From: Lewinellaceae bacterium
Lineage (GTDB): Bacteria; Bacteroidota; Bacteroidia; Chitinophagales; Saprospiraceae
Reading direction: 5' to 3'
Assembly: GCA_020636255.1 (NCBI GenBank)
Contig: JACJYE010000002.1
Location: forward strand, 1 to 64,000
DNA: 64,000 bases
Shown here: piece after piece, positions 17,255-24,818 of the stretch
Numbering within the stretch: the stretch's first letter is position 1
How the letters are laid out: the number at the start of each line of letters is the position of its first letter
Notes under the pieces: generated by a model
What the model was told of the DNA's origin: nothing
Seen by the model: only the letters and a program-made list of their open reading frames with translations
The model's database searches: none
Position numbers and translations under genes: made by a program

Positions 17255-17281
17255 GTATTACCCAATAATAAATCACCGTTG

Positions 17282-17318
17282 AAGCCTTTCCGGACCCGTC
17301 CAGGAGAGGCTTTTTTTT
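17282..17318 (+). terminator. Leader terminator 20 bases before cysH
   Basis: The hairpin pairs 17282-17294 with 17299-17312: thirteen base pairs including one G-U, a single bulged A at 17302, and the four-base loop CCCG. Eight T follow (17311-17318). Its position between the leader peptide and the cysH start codon at 17338 means that it would stop transcription into cysH unless prevented from folding. Confidence 0.85.
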
Positions 17319-17337
17319 GACTATAACGGCACAGAAA

Positions 17338-18030
17338 ATGACGATCTACCGGAAAACCGAGAGCCTGGCGCAGCTCGAAGCAGAGCGCCTGAACGACATA
17401 TTCGGCCCACTTACTTTTGAGGAGCGCCTGCAGGAGCTGTACCGGTATTTCCCCTCTGAGGAGGTACTGTTCACCTCTTCTTTCGGGGCCAGGTCCATAT
17501 TTCTGCTGCACCTTTTGTCGCGCATACAGCCTGAGCAAACCGTACATTTCATCGATACCGGTTTTCACTTTCCGGAGACGCTGGCGTATAAGGAGCAACT
17601 CACCCAAATTTTCAGGCTGAATATCGTAGATGTAAAGCCGGAGCCTTCCCAGCATGAACTCAGCCGCAGGGAGCAGCTTTGGTCCAGCGACCCCGGCCTG
17701 TGTTGCTCCGTCAACAAGGTAATACCTCTGGAGCCGATCAAAGCCCGGCACAAGGTTTGGCTATCTGGCCTGATGGCGCACCAAACAGACTTCCGCGCCG
17801 GCCTGAATATTTTTGAACGGCAGGGCAACATCCTGAAATTCCACCCGCTGATCGATATCGATGAAGGTGAATTCCTGTACCACCTTTCTTTCCACCAGCT
17901 TCCTCCCCACCCGCTGGAGGCCAGAGGTTATGGCTCTATCGGCTGTGCGCACTGTACGGCCACAGGCGAGGGCAGAAATGGCCGCTGGCATGGAACGAAT
18001 AAAACGGAATGCGGCCTGCACCTGGGGTGA
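17338..18030 (+). CDS. cysH: Assimilatory adenylyl-sulfate/phosphoadenylyl-sulfate reductase
   Basis: A 230-residue CysH-family reductase that reduces APS or PAPS to sulfite with thioredoxin in cytoplasmic sulfate assimilation. Motifs are SFGARSIFLLHLL (nucleotide-binding loop), the adjacent Cys pair in GLCCSVNKV, and GYGSIGCAHCTATG with the CxxC pair; the CC...CxxC set binds a [4Fe-4S] cluster and points to APS rather than PAPS as substrate. The catalytic Cys is in the C-terminal KTECGLHLG. The ATG at 17338 was chosen; an in-frame TTG at 17317 lies in the T-run of the leader terminator. No other sulfate-assimilation gene is in the window. Expression is probably governed by the attenuator just upstream. 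Confidence 0.93.
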   Translation: MTIYRKTESLAQLEAERLNDIFGPLTFEERLQELYRYFPSEEVLFTSSFGARSIFLLHLLSRIQPEQTVHFIDTGFHFPETLAYKEQLTQIFRLNIVDVKPEPSQHELSRREQLWSSDPGLCCSVNKVIPLEPIKARHKVWLSGLMAHQTDFRAGLNIFERQGNILKFHPLIDIDEGEFLYHLSFHQLPPHPLEARGYGSIGCAHCTATGEGRNGRWHGTNKTECGLHLG

Positions 18031-18192
18031 GGAACAGCATAGCCTATGGAATAATGAATACCAGTTTTTTGCAAACTGGATCGGGAAATAATATTGTCGT
18101 ATCTTTAGAAGATAAGCAGTTCCCGGCCCCCTAACCGTGTAACCATGAAACCGCCAGGCTAAGCCGGGAACATCACGTTGTTTTCCCTTATC

Positions 18193-21126
18193 ATGGGCAA
18201 AAAGCAATCCACCGCATTGCTGGCCGGAGTGATGCTTATGCTCCTGCCATTCACTGGTTTTCCACAACCGGGCGAAAAGGCCGTGCTCACCCTATCCCCT
18301 GACGGCCCTGAATTCCAATCGGGCAGGTATTATTTCCACGACTACCTCTACGCCTTTATCGACTCAACGGAAAACCGGCCGGTCGAAGAAGTAGCGGCTG
18401 ATTCCTTTCAACAGCGTTTCACAAAGGACGAGCTCTGGCGAACCATTACCTTTGGAGGCGATATGGGCCCGAATATCCAGTGCATCTGGGCGCGGCTCAC
18501 CCTCGTCTCCGCTTTCGACGATGACCAGCAGTGGCTGGTTAACTTTTTTGCCGAAGAAGTAGATCTATATATCCCCCGAGGCCCCAACAGCTTCGAGCAT
18601 CAACGGTCCGGCTATTCCATGCCCGTAAGTGAACGGGCTTTTGGCGGCAGCTATGGCAGCCTTCCCTGCGTACCGCTCACCGTCCCTGCCCGCGATACGC
18701 TGACGGTATTCTTTCGGTTGAAAAACATAAGCGGAATGGGGTTGGGGCCGCGGAGCGTTTTCGCCCAGAACATCTTCAAACCAAGAGCCTACTTTAAAGT
18801 AGACCGGCGCCAACGCTTTTTCGATGCAATGGCCATCGGCATCATGCTGGCGGTAGCGTTCTACCATTTGGTCATTTTTATGTATCAACGCAGATATGTA
18901 CCGCTTTTTTTCAGCTTCCTGGCGCTGGGCATTGCCTTGATAATCGCGGCGTACCGGGGCTATCTCGAGGAGGTGTTCTTTCCATCCTACCATCTTCGGA
19001 ATGATATCCTGGTAGTAATTATCCTATGGTCCTATTTCTATCTTTTCCATTACCTGTTCTCCCGCCTGTATCTGAGGCTCCCAACATTATTGCCAGCCTG
19101 GGACAAGATCTGGCTGGGTTTCGTACTGATCGAAATAGTAGGCTCTGTGATCTATATATATATGATCCTATCCGACGGAGGCCTTTACAAAATGAACCAG
19201 GATGCCTTCTGGAAGATCGTTGGGTATAGATTGCTCAGCCGGATACCCCTTTTGTTATTATCGATCCTTGTGCCAATCCTGAGTTTGATCAAAGGCAACA
19301 GAGCGGCATGGACTTACCTCATTGCCATGCTGGCTATGATCTTTCAATTATTTATCAACGACCCAAATGCCTTCTGGGGTTTGGTGCCGATCCGGCTTGA
19401 GCTTTACGAATATTCGGGGCATACGATCATGGTTTTGCTGTTCGCCATGGGTATCGCCAGCCAGTTGAAAACCCTGCAGGAAGAAAAATTCGCAGCAGAA
19501 CAGGCAGAACAGGCAGAACGCGCCGAAGCCAACCGCATACGGGAGCTCGACGTCTTCAAGAGCCGCTTTTACACCAATATCACTCACCAGTTCCGCACGC
19601 CGCTGACCATTATCCTTGGCATGGCAGGACAGATACAGGCACAGCCCTCGACCTGGTACAATAAAGGGGCCAGGCTGATCCGCTCCAACGGCCGGCGGCT
19701 GCTGCACCTGGTCGACCAGATCCTTAACCTTTCCAAGCTGGAAGCAGGGCAGCTTCCCACCCGCTTTGTACATGATGACGTGATGCGATACCTCAAATAC
19801 ATCGTGGAATCCTTCCACTCTTCCGCTGAGCAGAAAAACATAAAACTGGAGTTTGAAACCGAACCGAAAGCGCTCGTGATGGATTACGACCCGGACAAGC
19901 TGATGGACATCCTGTCCAACCTGGCCTCCAATGCCATTAAGTTTACCCAGGAAGAAGGTGTGGTGACGTTAAACGTCACACGTCACACGTCGGACGTCGC
20001 ACGCGAGGCAACGGAACGCCTGGTGATCTCTGTAACCGACAACGGCCCGGGGATTCCGGAAGAGATAATGCCGAGGATATTTGACCGATTTTATCAAGCC
20101 GGACAGGATCATAGCGGCGAAGGCGGGGCCGGCATCGGCTTAGCCCTCACCCAGGAACTCGTACACATACTAAAAGGGGAAATTACCGTGAAAAGCGAGT
20201 TGGGAAAAGGAACTACTTTCACCGTCACCTTACCCATCACCCACAACGCAACGGCTGGCCACGATCTCGATCGATCCATCATCCGGGAAATGATGTCGGC
20301 TTTTGCCCCCCTGCCGGACGCAGCCAATGGCCCGGATGGCCATTCGGCCGGCCGGGAAAAGCCCACGGTGCTCCTCGTGGAAGACAATCCAGATGTAGTT
20401 GAATATATCCGCTCCATTCTGCCCCTTCGCTTCCATCTCGAAGCCGAATACAACGGCAAACAAGGGCTGGCCAAGGCCTGTAAGCTCATTCCGGATATCA
20501 TCATCAGCGACATCATGATGCCGGAGATGGATGGCCTGGAAATGTGCCGGTTGCTAAAGGCCGACAAGCGAACCAGCCATATTCCCATTATCCTGCTCAC
20601 GGCAAAAGTAGATATGGCCTCAAAGATAGAAGGGCTGCAGGCCGGTGGGGATGCCTACCTGGCCAAACCTTTCGATAAAACAGAGCTGCTGGTCCGTATA
20701 AACAAGCTCACCGAAATGCGCGCCCAATTACAGGAACGCTACCGGGACCTCGGCTTTCTCTTCCAAAACACCAACAGCCGGCCGGAACAAGATACCCATC
20801 CTGAGGACCACTTCATGCGGGAGCTGCACGCCATCATCGAATCCAACCTGGCCGACCCGGACTTCAGCATTGGCCAGCTAGGTGAGCAGATCGGCATGAG
20901 CCGGGCCACCTTGTACCGCAAGTTCAAGGCCATTACTAACCTGCCCCTCTCCGATTTCATCCGCCGGGTGCGCCTGCACAAAGCCCGGCAACTGTTGGAA
21001 TCGGGCAGCCTGAAAGTCACCGAGGTGGCCATGGACACCGGCTTTAAAAACCTCTCCACATTCAGCCGCAGCTTTCGGGAAGAATTCGGCATAAGCCCCA
21101 GCGAGGCCAGGCACGGAGGCTCCTGA
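18193..21126 (+). CDS. Hybrid two-component protein: 7TM-DISM sensor, kinase, receiver, AraC domain
   Basis: A 977-residue one-protein signalling system. After a signal peptide (MGKKQSTALLAGVML) comes a periplasmic 7TMR-DISM-type domain (to about 205), then seven membrane segments (about 210-420) and a coiled coil rich in AEQAERAEA. The kinase core has its phospho-accepting His in THQFRTPLTI (about residue 464) and an ATPase domain with DNGPGIPEEI. A receiver domain (about 726-840) has its Asp in IIISDIMMPEMDG, and a C-terminal AraC-type HTH (about 870-977) binds DNA. The sensed ligand is unknown. The stretch VTRHTSDVAREATE in the ATPase domain is encoded by imperfect CACGTC repeats (19973-20004). 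The genes for an FG-GAP T9SS protein and a lipoprotein follow and may be targets. Confidence 0.93.
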   Translation: MGKKQSTALLAGVMLMLLPFTGFPQPGEKAVLTLSPDGPEFQSGRYYFHDYLYAFIDSTENRPVEEVAADSFQQRFTKDELWRTITFGGDMGPNIQCIWARLTLVSAFDDDQQWLVNFFAEEVDLYIPRGPNSFEHQRSGYSMPVSERAFGGSYGSLPCVPLTVPARDTLTVFFRLKNISGMGLGPRSVFAQNIFKPRAYFKVDRRQRFFDAMAIGIMLAVAFYHLVIFMYQRRYVPLFFSFLALGIALIIAAYRGYLEEVFFPSYHLRNDILVVIILWSYFYLFHYLFSRLYLRLPTLLPAWDKIWLGFVLIEIVGSVIYIYMILSDGGLYKMNQDAFWKIVGYRLLSRIPLLLLSILVPILSLIKGNRAAWTYLIAMLAMIFQLFINDPNAFWGLVPIRLELYEYSGHTIMVLLFAMGIASQLKTLQEEKFAAEQAEQAERAEANRIRELDVFKSRFYTNITHQFRTPLTIILGMAGQIQAQPSTWYNKGARLIRSNGRRLLHLVDQILNLSKLEAGQLPTRFVHDDVMRYLKYIVESFHSSAEQKNIKLEFETEPKALVMDYDPDKLMDILSNLASNAIKFTQEEGVVTLNVTRHTSDVAREATERLVISVTDNGPGIPEEIMPRIFDRFYQAGQDHSGEGGAGIGLALTQELVHILKGEITVKSELGKGTTFTVTLPITHNATAGHDLDRSIIREMMSAFAPLPDAANGPDGHSAGREKPTVLLVEDNPDVVEYIRSILPLRFHLEAEYNGKQGLAKACKLIPDIIISDIMMPEMDGLEMCRLLKADKRTSHIPIILLTAKVDMASKIEGLQAGGDAYLAKPFDKTELLVRINKLTEMRAQLQERYRDLGFLFQNTNSRPEQDTHPEDHFMRELHAIIESNLADPDFSIGQLGEQIGMSRATLYRKFKAITNLPLSDFIRRVRLHKARQLLESGSLKVTEVAMDTGFKNLSTFSRSFREEFGISPSEARHGGS
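19973..20004. repeat. Imperfect CACGTC tandem repeat inside a kinase gene
   Basis: Four units of about eight bases based on CACACGTC/GGACGTCG run through the ATPase domain coding sequence of the hybrid kinase. The repeat keeps the frame and seems to have lengthened a loop between two strands. The same core, preceded by TTAAACGTCAC, begins the repeat at 32513. Confidence 0.5.
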
Positions 21127-21413
21127 AGCCCCTTTTAAGAGCATGTTTTTAGCCTACTTGCCCGCCTGCATAGACGGGGGTAGCCTCCATACAAGCTCTA
21201 AGACACCAGGCCAAACTTATGAGACGCTGTGTAAAGCAGGGAAGAGAATAATCCTATTATTTCCAGCTTGTAACCTGGCCCCTCCGATCATGTACCGTTT
21301 TCCCGCCAGAGGCCCAGAGGGATAGCCTGCCCAGAACTGCGAGCCAGTCAGGGGGCCATGAGCATTATAAATTGCTGATGACAATATTTTTTAACCGAAT
21401 AAACCTTCAAACC
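21127..21413. other. Non-coding gap between kinase and FG-GAP gene
   Basis: No gene is supported here. It holds copy 2 of the 25-base dispersed repeat (21178-21202). No clear terminator or -7 box was found. Confidence 0.5.
21178..21202. repeat. Dispersed 25-base repeat, copy 2
   Basis: About 21 of 25 bases match the element at 30-54; see that entry. Both copies lie close behind the 3' end of a coding region. Confidence 0.4.
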
Positions 21414-22925
21414 ATGAAAGCATATTACGATCCAAAAAAGTGGCGCTCTTCCATAGCCTTCATACCCCTGCTGATGGCTGCTTTTCTGACACCAGCTTTC
21501 GGGCAATTAGCATTCTTCGGCGAACCCATAACAGACCCTTTTGAACTCGGCCTTACCCCACATACCGGAGGCAGCATGTTCCCCACCCTGGCCGATATTG
21601 ACAGCGACGGCGACCTGGACCTCTTTGTCGGAGAAAAGTGGAACTATTCTTCCGGGTGTTTTACGGAAACGTCCCTGGATTTTTACCGAAACGTGGGAAA
21701 CAGTGATTGCCCTGATTTTCAATTTGAAGCGTCCTATCCTTTCGGAATACCGGAAGAGGCAACCAATATCAAATTCGTGGACATCAATGGCGACGGGCTG
21801 CTCGACCTGTTCGGCCGCAAAGACTGCATCTCAGCCACCGTTGACGGCGTTTTTATCTGCATACTGAATACCGGAACTGCAATGGCCCCTGTCTTTGACG
21901 CCGGCGATATCCTGTACGCCCCCTTTGGCCTAGACTCGGAAGGCATAACGGGCGCCTCCATCGCCACTCTTGCCTTCGCCGACCTGAATGGCGACGGTAC
22001 GTACGACGCCTTCATCAACGGCAGGACCGGCGGACATTTCCTCTACCAGGAAAATACCGGAAGCCCTACAGCCCCCAACTTTGCAGCACGGCAAGCCGAC
22101 CCCTTTGGGCTGAGCCTGCCCGCAATGCCTAACGGGCCCATATATGGAGCGCTGGCCGACTGGGACTGCGATGGAGACGTCGATATGATGAATACCCTTT
22201 GGGAGATCGATATAAACGCAAATCTGTTTCAACTTTACTTTCATGAAAACAAGTACGATGAACTGGGATTCGTCCAGTTTGAGCCAGCGGTACTGCTTAG
22301 CCCAAGCTTCATCGTTGCGCAGGGCGACCTCGACGGGGACGGCGACCTGGATGCCATGGCTTTCGATTCTTACGCCACGAACATTTCAAACTTATGCGTG
22401 ACACTACCTGAAGCCGCCTTCAGTGCCGATCCTACAGAGGCAAACCTGGCCTATGCCTTCATCAACTCCTCCATTGCCCATCCCGGTTGCGTTGGGGTGC
22501 AATGGTCCTGGGATTTCGGCGACGGCGGCACCAGCGGGGAAGAAAACCCCATGCATGTTTTCCCCGAACCTGGCGGTTATGAGGCCTGCCTGATCGTGGA
22601 AGACATTACCGGGCGCGATACTTTTTGTACGACCGTAGATGTCGTTTCCGGCGCCAGGCAACCGCTGATCCTGGAAGGGCTGCGCCTGTATCCGAACCCG
22701 GCTTCCACACACCTTTACCTTGAGCTGGCGGAAGGATTTGCCCTGAAAGAAGTGGAAGTATTCGATGCCATTGGGCAGGTAGTGCAAAGAACCTGGCTCG
22801 GATTCGCCGGCGCCAATGCCCCTGAACGCATAGATATTGCCGGCTTGCCGGCGGGGATGTATTCGGTGAAGGTTTCCGATGGAGCGAGGTTCTTTGTCGG
22901 GGAGTTTGTAAAAGTGAACCAGTAA
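21414..22925 (+). CDS. FG-GAP/VCBS-repeat protein with PKD and T9SS sorting domains
   Basis: A 503-residue secreted protein. The ATG at 21414 was chosen because it starts a signal peptide ending near TPAFGQ. At least five calcium-loop repeats of the FG-GAP/VCBS type follow (for example DIDSDGDLDLFVG, DINGDGLLDLFG, DLNGDGTYDAF, DLDGDGDLDAMAF), which should form a beta-propeller. A PKD domain (WSWDFGDGGTSGEENP) and a type A T9SS sorting domain (LYPNPASTHLYLEL) complete it. It is probably displayed on or released from the cell surface; the role is unknown. A lipoprotein gene follows after 11 bases. Confidence 0.9.
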   Translation: MKAYYDPKKWRSSIAFIPLLMAAFLTPAFGQLAFFGEPITDPFELGLTPHTGGSMFPTLADIDSDGDLDLFVGEKWNYSSGCFTETSLDFYRNVGNSDCPDFQFEASYPFGIPEEATNIKFVDINGDGLLDLFGRKDCISATVDGVFICILNTGTAMAPVFDAGDILYAPFGLDSEGITGASIATLAFADLNGDGTYDAFINGRTGGHFLYQENTGSPTAPNFAARQADPFGLSLPAMPNGPIYGALADWDCDGDVDMMNTLWEIDINANLFQLYFHENKYDELGFVQFEPAVLLSPSFIVAQGDLDGDGDLDAMAFDSYATNISNLCVTLPEAAFSADPTEANLAYAFINSSIAHPGCVGVQWSWDFGDGGTSGEENPMHVFPEPGGYEACLIVEDITGRDTFCTTVDVVSGARQPLILEGLRLYPNPASTHLYLELAEGFALKEVEVFDAIGQVVQRTWLGFAGANAPERIDIAGLPAGMYSVKVSDGARFFVGEFVKVNQ

Positions 22926-22936
22926 AAACCATAACC

Positions 22937-23662
22937 ATGAAAACAGCATTCATTTTCCGCGTGCTCCTGGCCGCCCTGTTACTCGGCCTTTTGGCCGTCG
23001 GCTGCCAGGAAGATGACTTTACTGTGGCTCCGGAAGCGGAGCAGGAGCATATCCAGGCCTTTAACGTTCCGGAAATACCTGCAGAGATCGCCCAACACTT
23101 TACCGAAGAAGAACTGGCCACTTTCCAGGCCGGGCCGCCGAAAGAGATGCTGGAAGGTGTGGAAAGCCGTTACGGTTCCTGGCATCCAGTGGTAGCGATC
23201 CTAGAGGTGGAATTTAACCATCGTCCAGTCACAGGCACTTATGACGAACCGTACATCTGTAGCAGTGTGGCCGAATGCCCACCCTCTGCAGGCAACTGGT
23301 TGGGCTACGCTGAACTTTACACCTTTGAAGGCACCTGGTTCGGAATGGGCCCGGTTACTGGCGGATCAACGGGAAGTATTCATTTTTTTAACGGGCAGGT
23401 ACTCCCGCCCGTTAAAACCTGGATGCAATTTGGCAACAGTGAATTGCTTTTCCAGACGGCCCACCTTTCTGCGGTAAATGGCGATGATGGATCCATTGTC
23501 ATGATACTCCGAGAAGACTTCTACGGTGGTACAGGTATGTTTACAGGGGCTTACGGCTATGTCTATGTCCGCCTCTATACCCACGTGAATGATTTGCCCG
23601 GCCTGCTTACCGGCGCCCCTGGCCATGCTTATGTGTTCGACATTGGATGGGTACATTATTGA
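22937..23662 (+). CDS. Lipoprotein of unknown function
   Basis: A 241-residue protein with a signal peptide and a likely lipobox (LLAVGC, Cys 23) followed by acidic residues. I do not recognise the family. The mature part is rich in aromatic residues and Gly and looks beta-rich. A Cys pair (YICSSVAECPPS) may form a disulfide. It is 11 bases behind the FG-GAP gene, so the two are probably co-transcribed, and a terminator follows at 23737. Confidence 0.75.
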   Translation: MKTAFIFRVLLAALLLGLLAVGCQEDDFTVAPEAEQEHIQAFNVPEIPAEIAQHFTEEELATFQAGPPKEMLEGVESRYGSWHPVVAILEVEFNHRPVTGTYDEPYICSSVAECPPSAGNWLGYAELYTFEGTWFGMGPVTGGSTGSIHFFNGQVLPPVKTWMQFGNSELLFQTAHLSAVNGDDGSIVMILREDFYGGTGMFTGAYGYVYVRLYTHVNDLPGLLTGAPGHAYVFDIGWVHY

Positions 23663-23736
23663 GCCCGAAATGAACCGTTGATCGTTCAATCATCACAAGT
23701 AGCCCCTCAAAAATTCCAAAGGGAAAGCAGTTGTAG

Positions 23737-23764
23737 CGCCCGGCCGGCAAATGGCCGGGCGTTT
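23737..23764. terminator. Terminator between convergent genes
   Basis: A perfect nine-base-pair stem (CGCCCGGCC with GGCCGGGCG) with a seven-base loop, followed by TTT on the plus strand. It lies between the lipoprotein gene and the convergent terC-like gene. Confidence 0.7.
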
Positions 23765-23786
23765 AACATTGAAGCGGGCAGCAAAA

Positions 23787-24632
23787 CTATTTCAGGATAC
23801 CTTCGCGTACCGCATCTTCCGAATAACCGTGTAACTGCACCGGGCTTTTCCGCCTTTTTGCGCGCAGCCGCATGTTGAGGAATTCGACGAAAAGGGAAAA
23901 GGCAATAGCGAAGTAGAGATAACCTTTGGGAACGGCGCCGATCTCAGCCCCTGCGATGGATAAGTGCGCAAGATGTGCGCCTTCGGTGATCAGCATGAAA
24001 CCGATGAGGATCAGGAAGGCCAGGCCCAGCATCTGGATCGTAGGGTGCCGGTTGACGAAGTTGGCCACCGGCGTAGCGAACAACATCATGATCAGGACGG
24101 ACATGACGATCGCGATCACCATGACGAGCAATGCGCCGTGCAGGCCGTTGGTCATGCCAACGGCCGTGAGGATCGAATCGAAGGAAAAAACGATATTGAT
24201 CACCGTGATCTGAAGGATAACGCTGGTTATGCTGGCCCCGGCCCCGGTACGCGCTCCTTCAGCGGCATGGTCGTCCTCTTCCAGTTTGCGGCGGATCTCC
24301 GTCGTACTTTTGTAAAGCAGGAACAAGCCCCCGGCAATGAGGATAAGGCTTTGCCCGGAGAAAGCGCCGTGTATCCAGGAGGCATGGAAGGAGAACCAGG
24401 GCTCTTCCATGGCCACCAGTACGGAGATGCCCAACAAGAGGATAATTCTGAGCACCATGGCCAGGATCAGCCCGATATTCGTCGCTCTGGGCCGGTCTTT
24501 TTCCGGCAGCTTACTGGAGGAAATGGAGATAAAAATGATGTTGTCGATGCCGAGGACGATCTCCAGGAAGGTCAGGGTCAGCAGGCTCATCCATACTGCC
24601 GGGCTGGTGAAATCAGGGTATACGAATTCCAT
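23787..24632 (-). CDS. TerC-family integral membrane protein
   Basis: A 281-residue membrane protein with seven or so hydrophobic helices. The TerC signatures are present: an acidic residue pair in LEIVLGIDNIIF near the start, and IVFSFDSILTAVGMT in the second half. The family exports manganese or other metal ions and is linked to tellurite resistance. A central His/Glu/Asp-rich loop (EEDDHAAEGA) is typical. The gene stands alone, divergent from the TonB receptor gene. Confidence 0.9.
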   Translation of the reverse strand: MEFVYPDFTSPAVWMSLLTLTFLEIVLGIDNIIFISISSSKLPEKDRPRATNIGLILAMVLRIILLLGISVLVAMEEPWFSFHASWIHGAFSGQSLILIAGGLFLLYKSTTEIRRKLEEDDHAAEGARTGAGASITSVILQITVINIVFSFDSILTAVGMTNGLHGALLVMVIAIVMSVLIMMLFATPVANFVNRHPTIQMLGLAFLILIGFMLITEGAHLAHLSIAGAEIGAVPKGYLYFAIAFSLFVEFLNMRLRAKRRKSPVQLHGYSEDAVREGILK

Positions 24633-24818
24633 TGTATCAAGTGCTGTTAAAGTTGTGCCAAATCAAAGGCAAACATAACCAATCGGTTGGAACTTTAGTA
24701 GTTTCCGGTGTCACTGTCGTCTACCCAAACAAGGCTTCCTGCGATGAAAAAGGGCCGGTGGCCGAAAAGAATGCGTTTCCCCTTGCGCGAAGTGAACATC
24801 GCGGGTAATTTTGCGGCC

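Larger units (their letters stand above)
17171..17318 (+). promoter_or_regulatory. Transcription attenuator controlling cysH
   Basis: Three mutually exclusive pairings can be drawn. Pairing A: AGCCCT (17171-17176) with AGGGCT (17237-17242), enclosing ACATCC (17183-17188) with GGATGT (17216-17221). Pairing B, the antiterminator: CCGGAAGGGCTT (17232-17243) with AAGCCTTTCCGG (17282-17293), 12 pairs with one G-U. Pairing C, the terminator: 17282-17294 with 17299-17312. A ribosome stalled on the Cys codons at 17204-17212 would disrupt A and leave the antiterminator strand free, allowing read-through. A ribosome at the stop codon (17252) would cover it, so C forms. Without translation, A forms and C follows. 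This is the logic of amino acid attenuation. Confidence 0.7.

Noticed and set aside
21143..21325. A 60-codon frame after the hybrid kinase gene
   Set aside because: It overlaps the dispersed repeat, has no coding bias and no start context.
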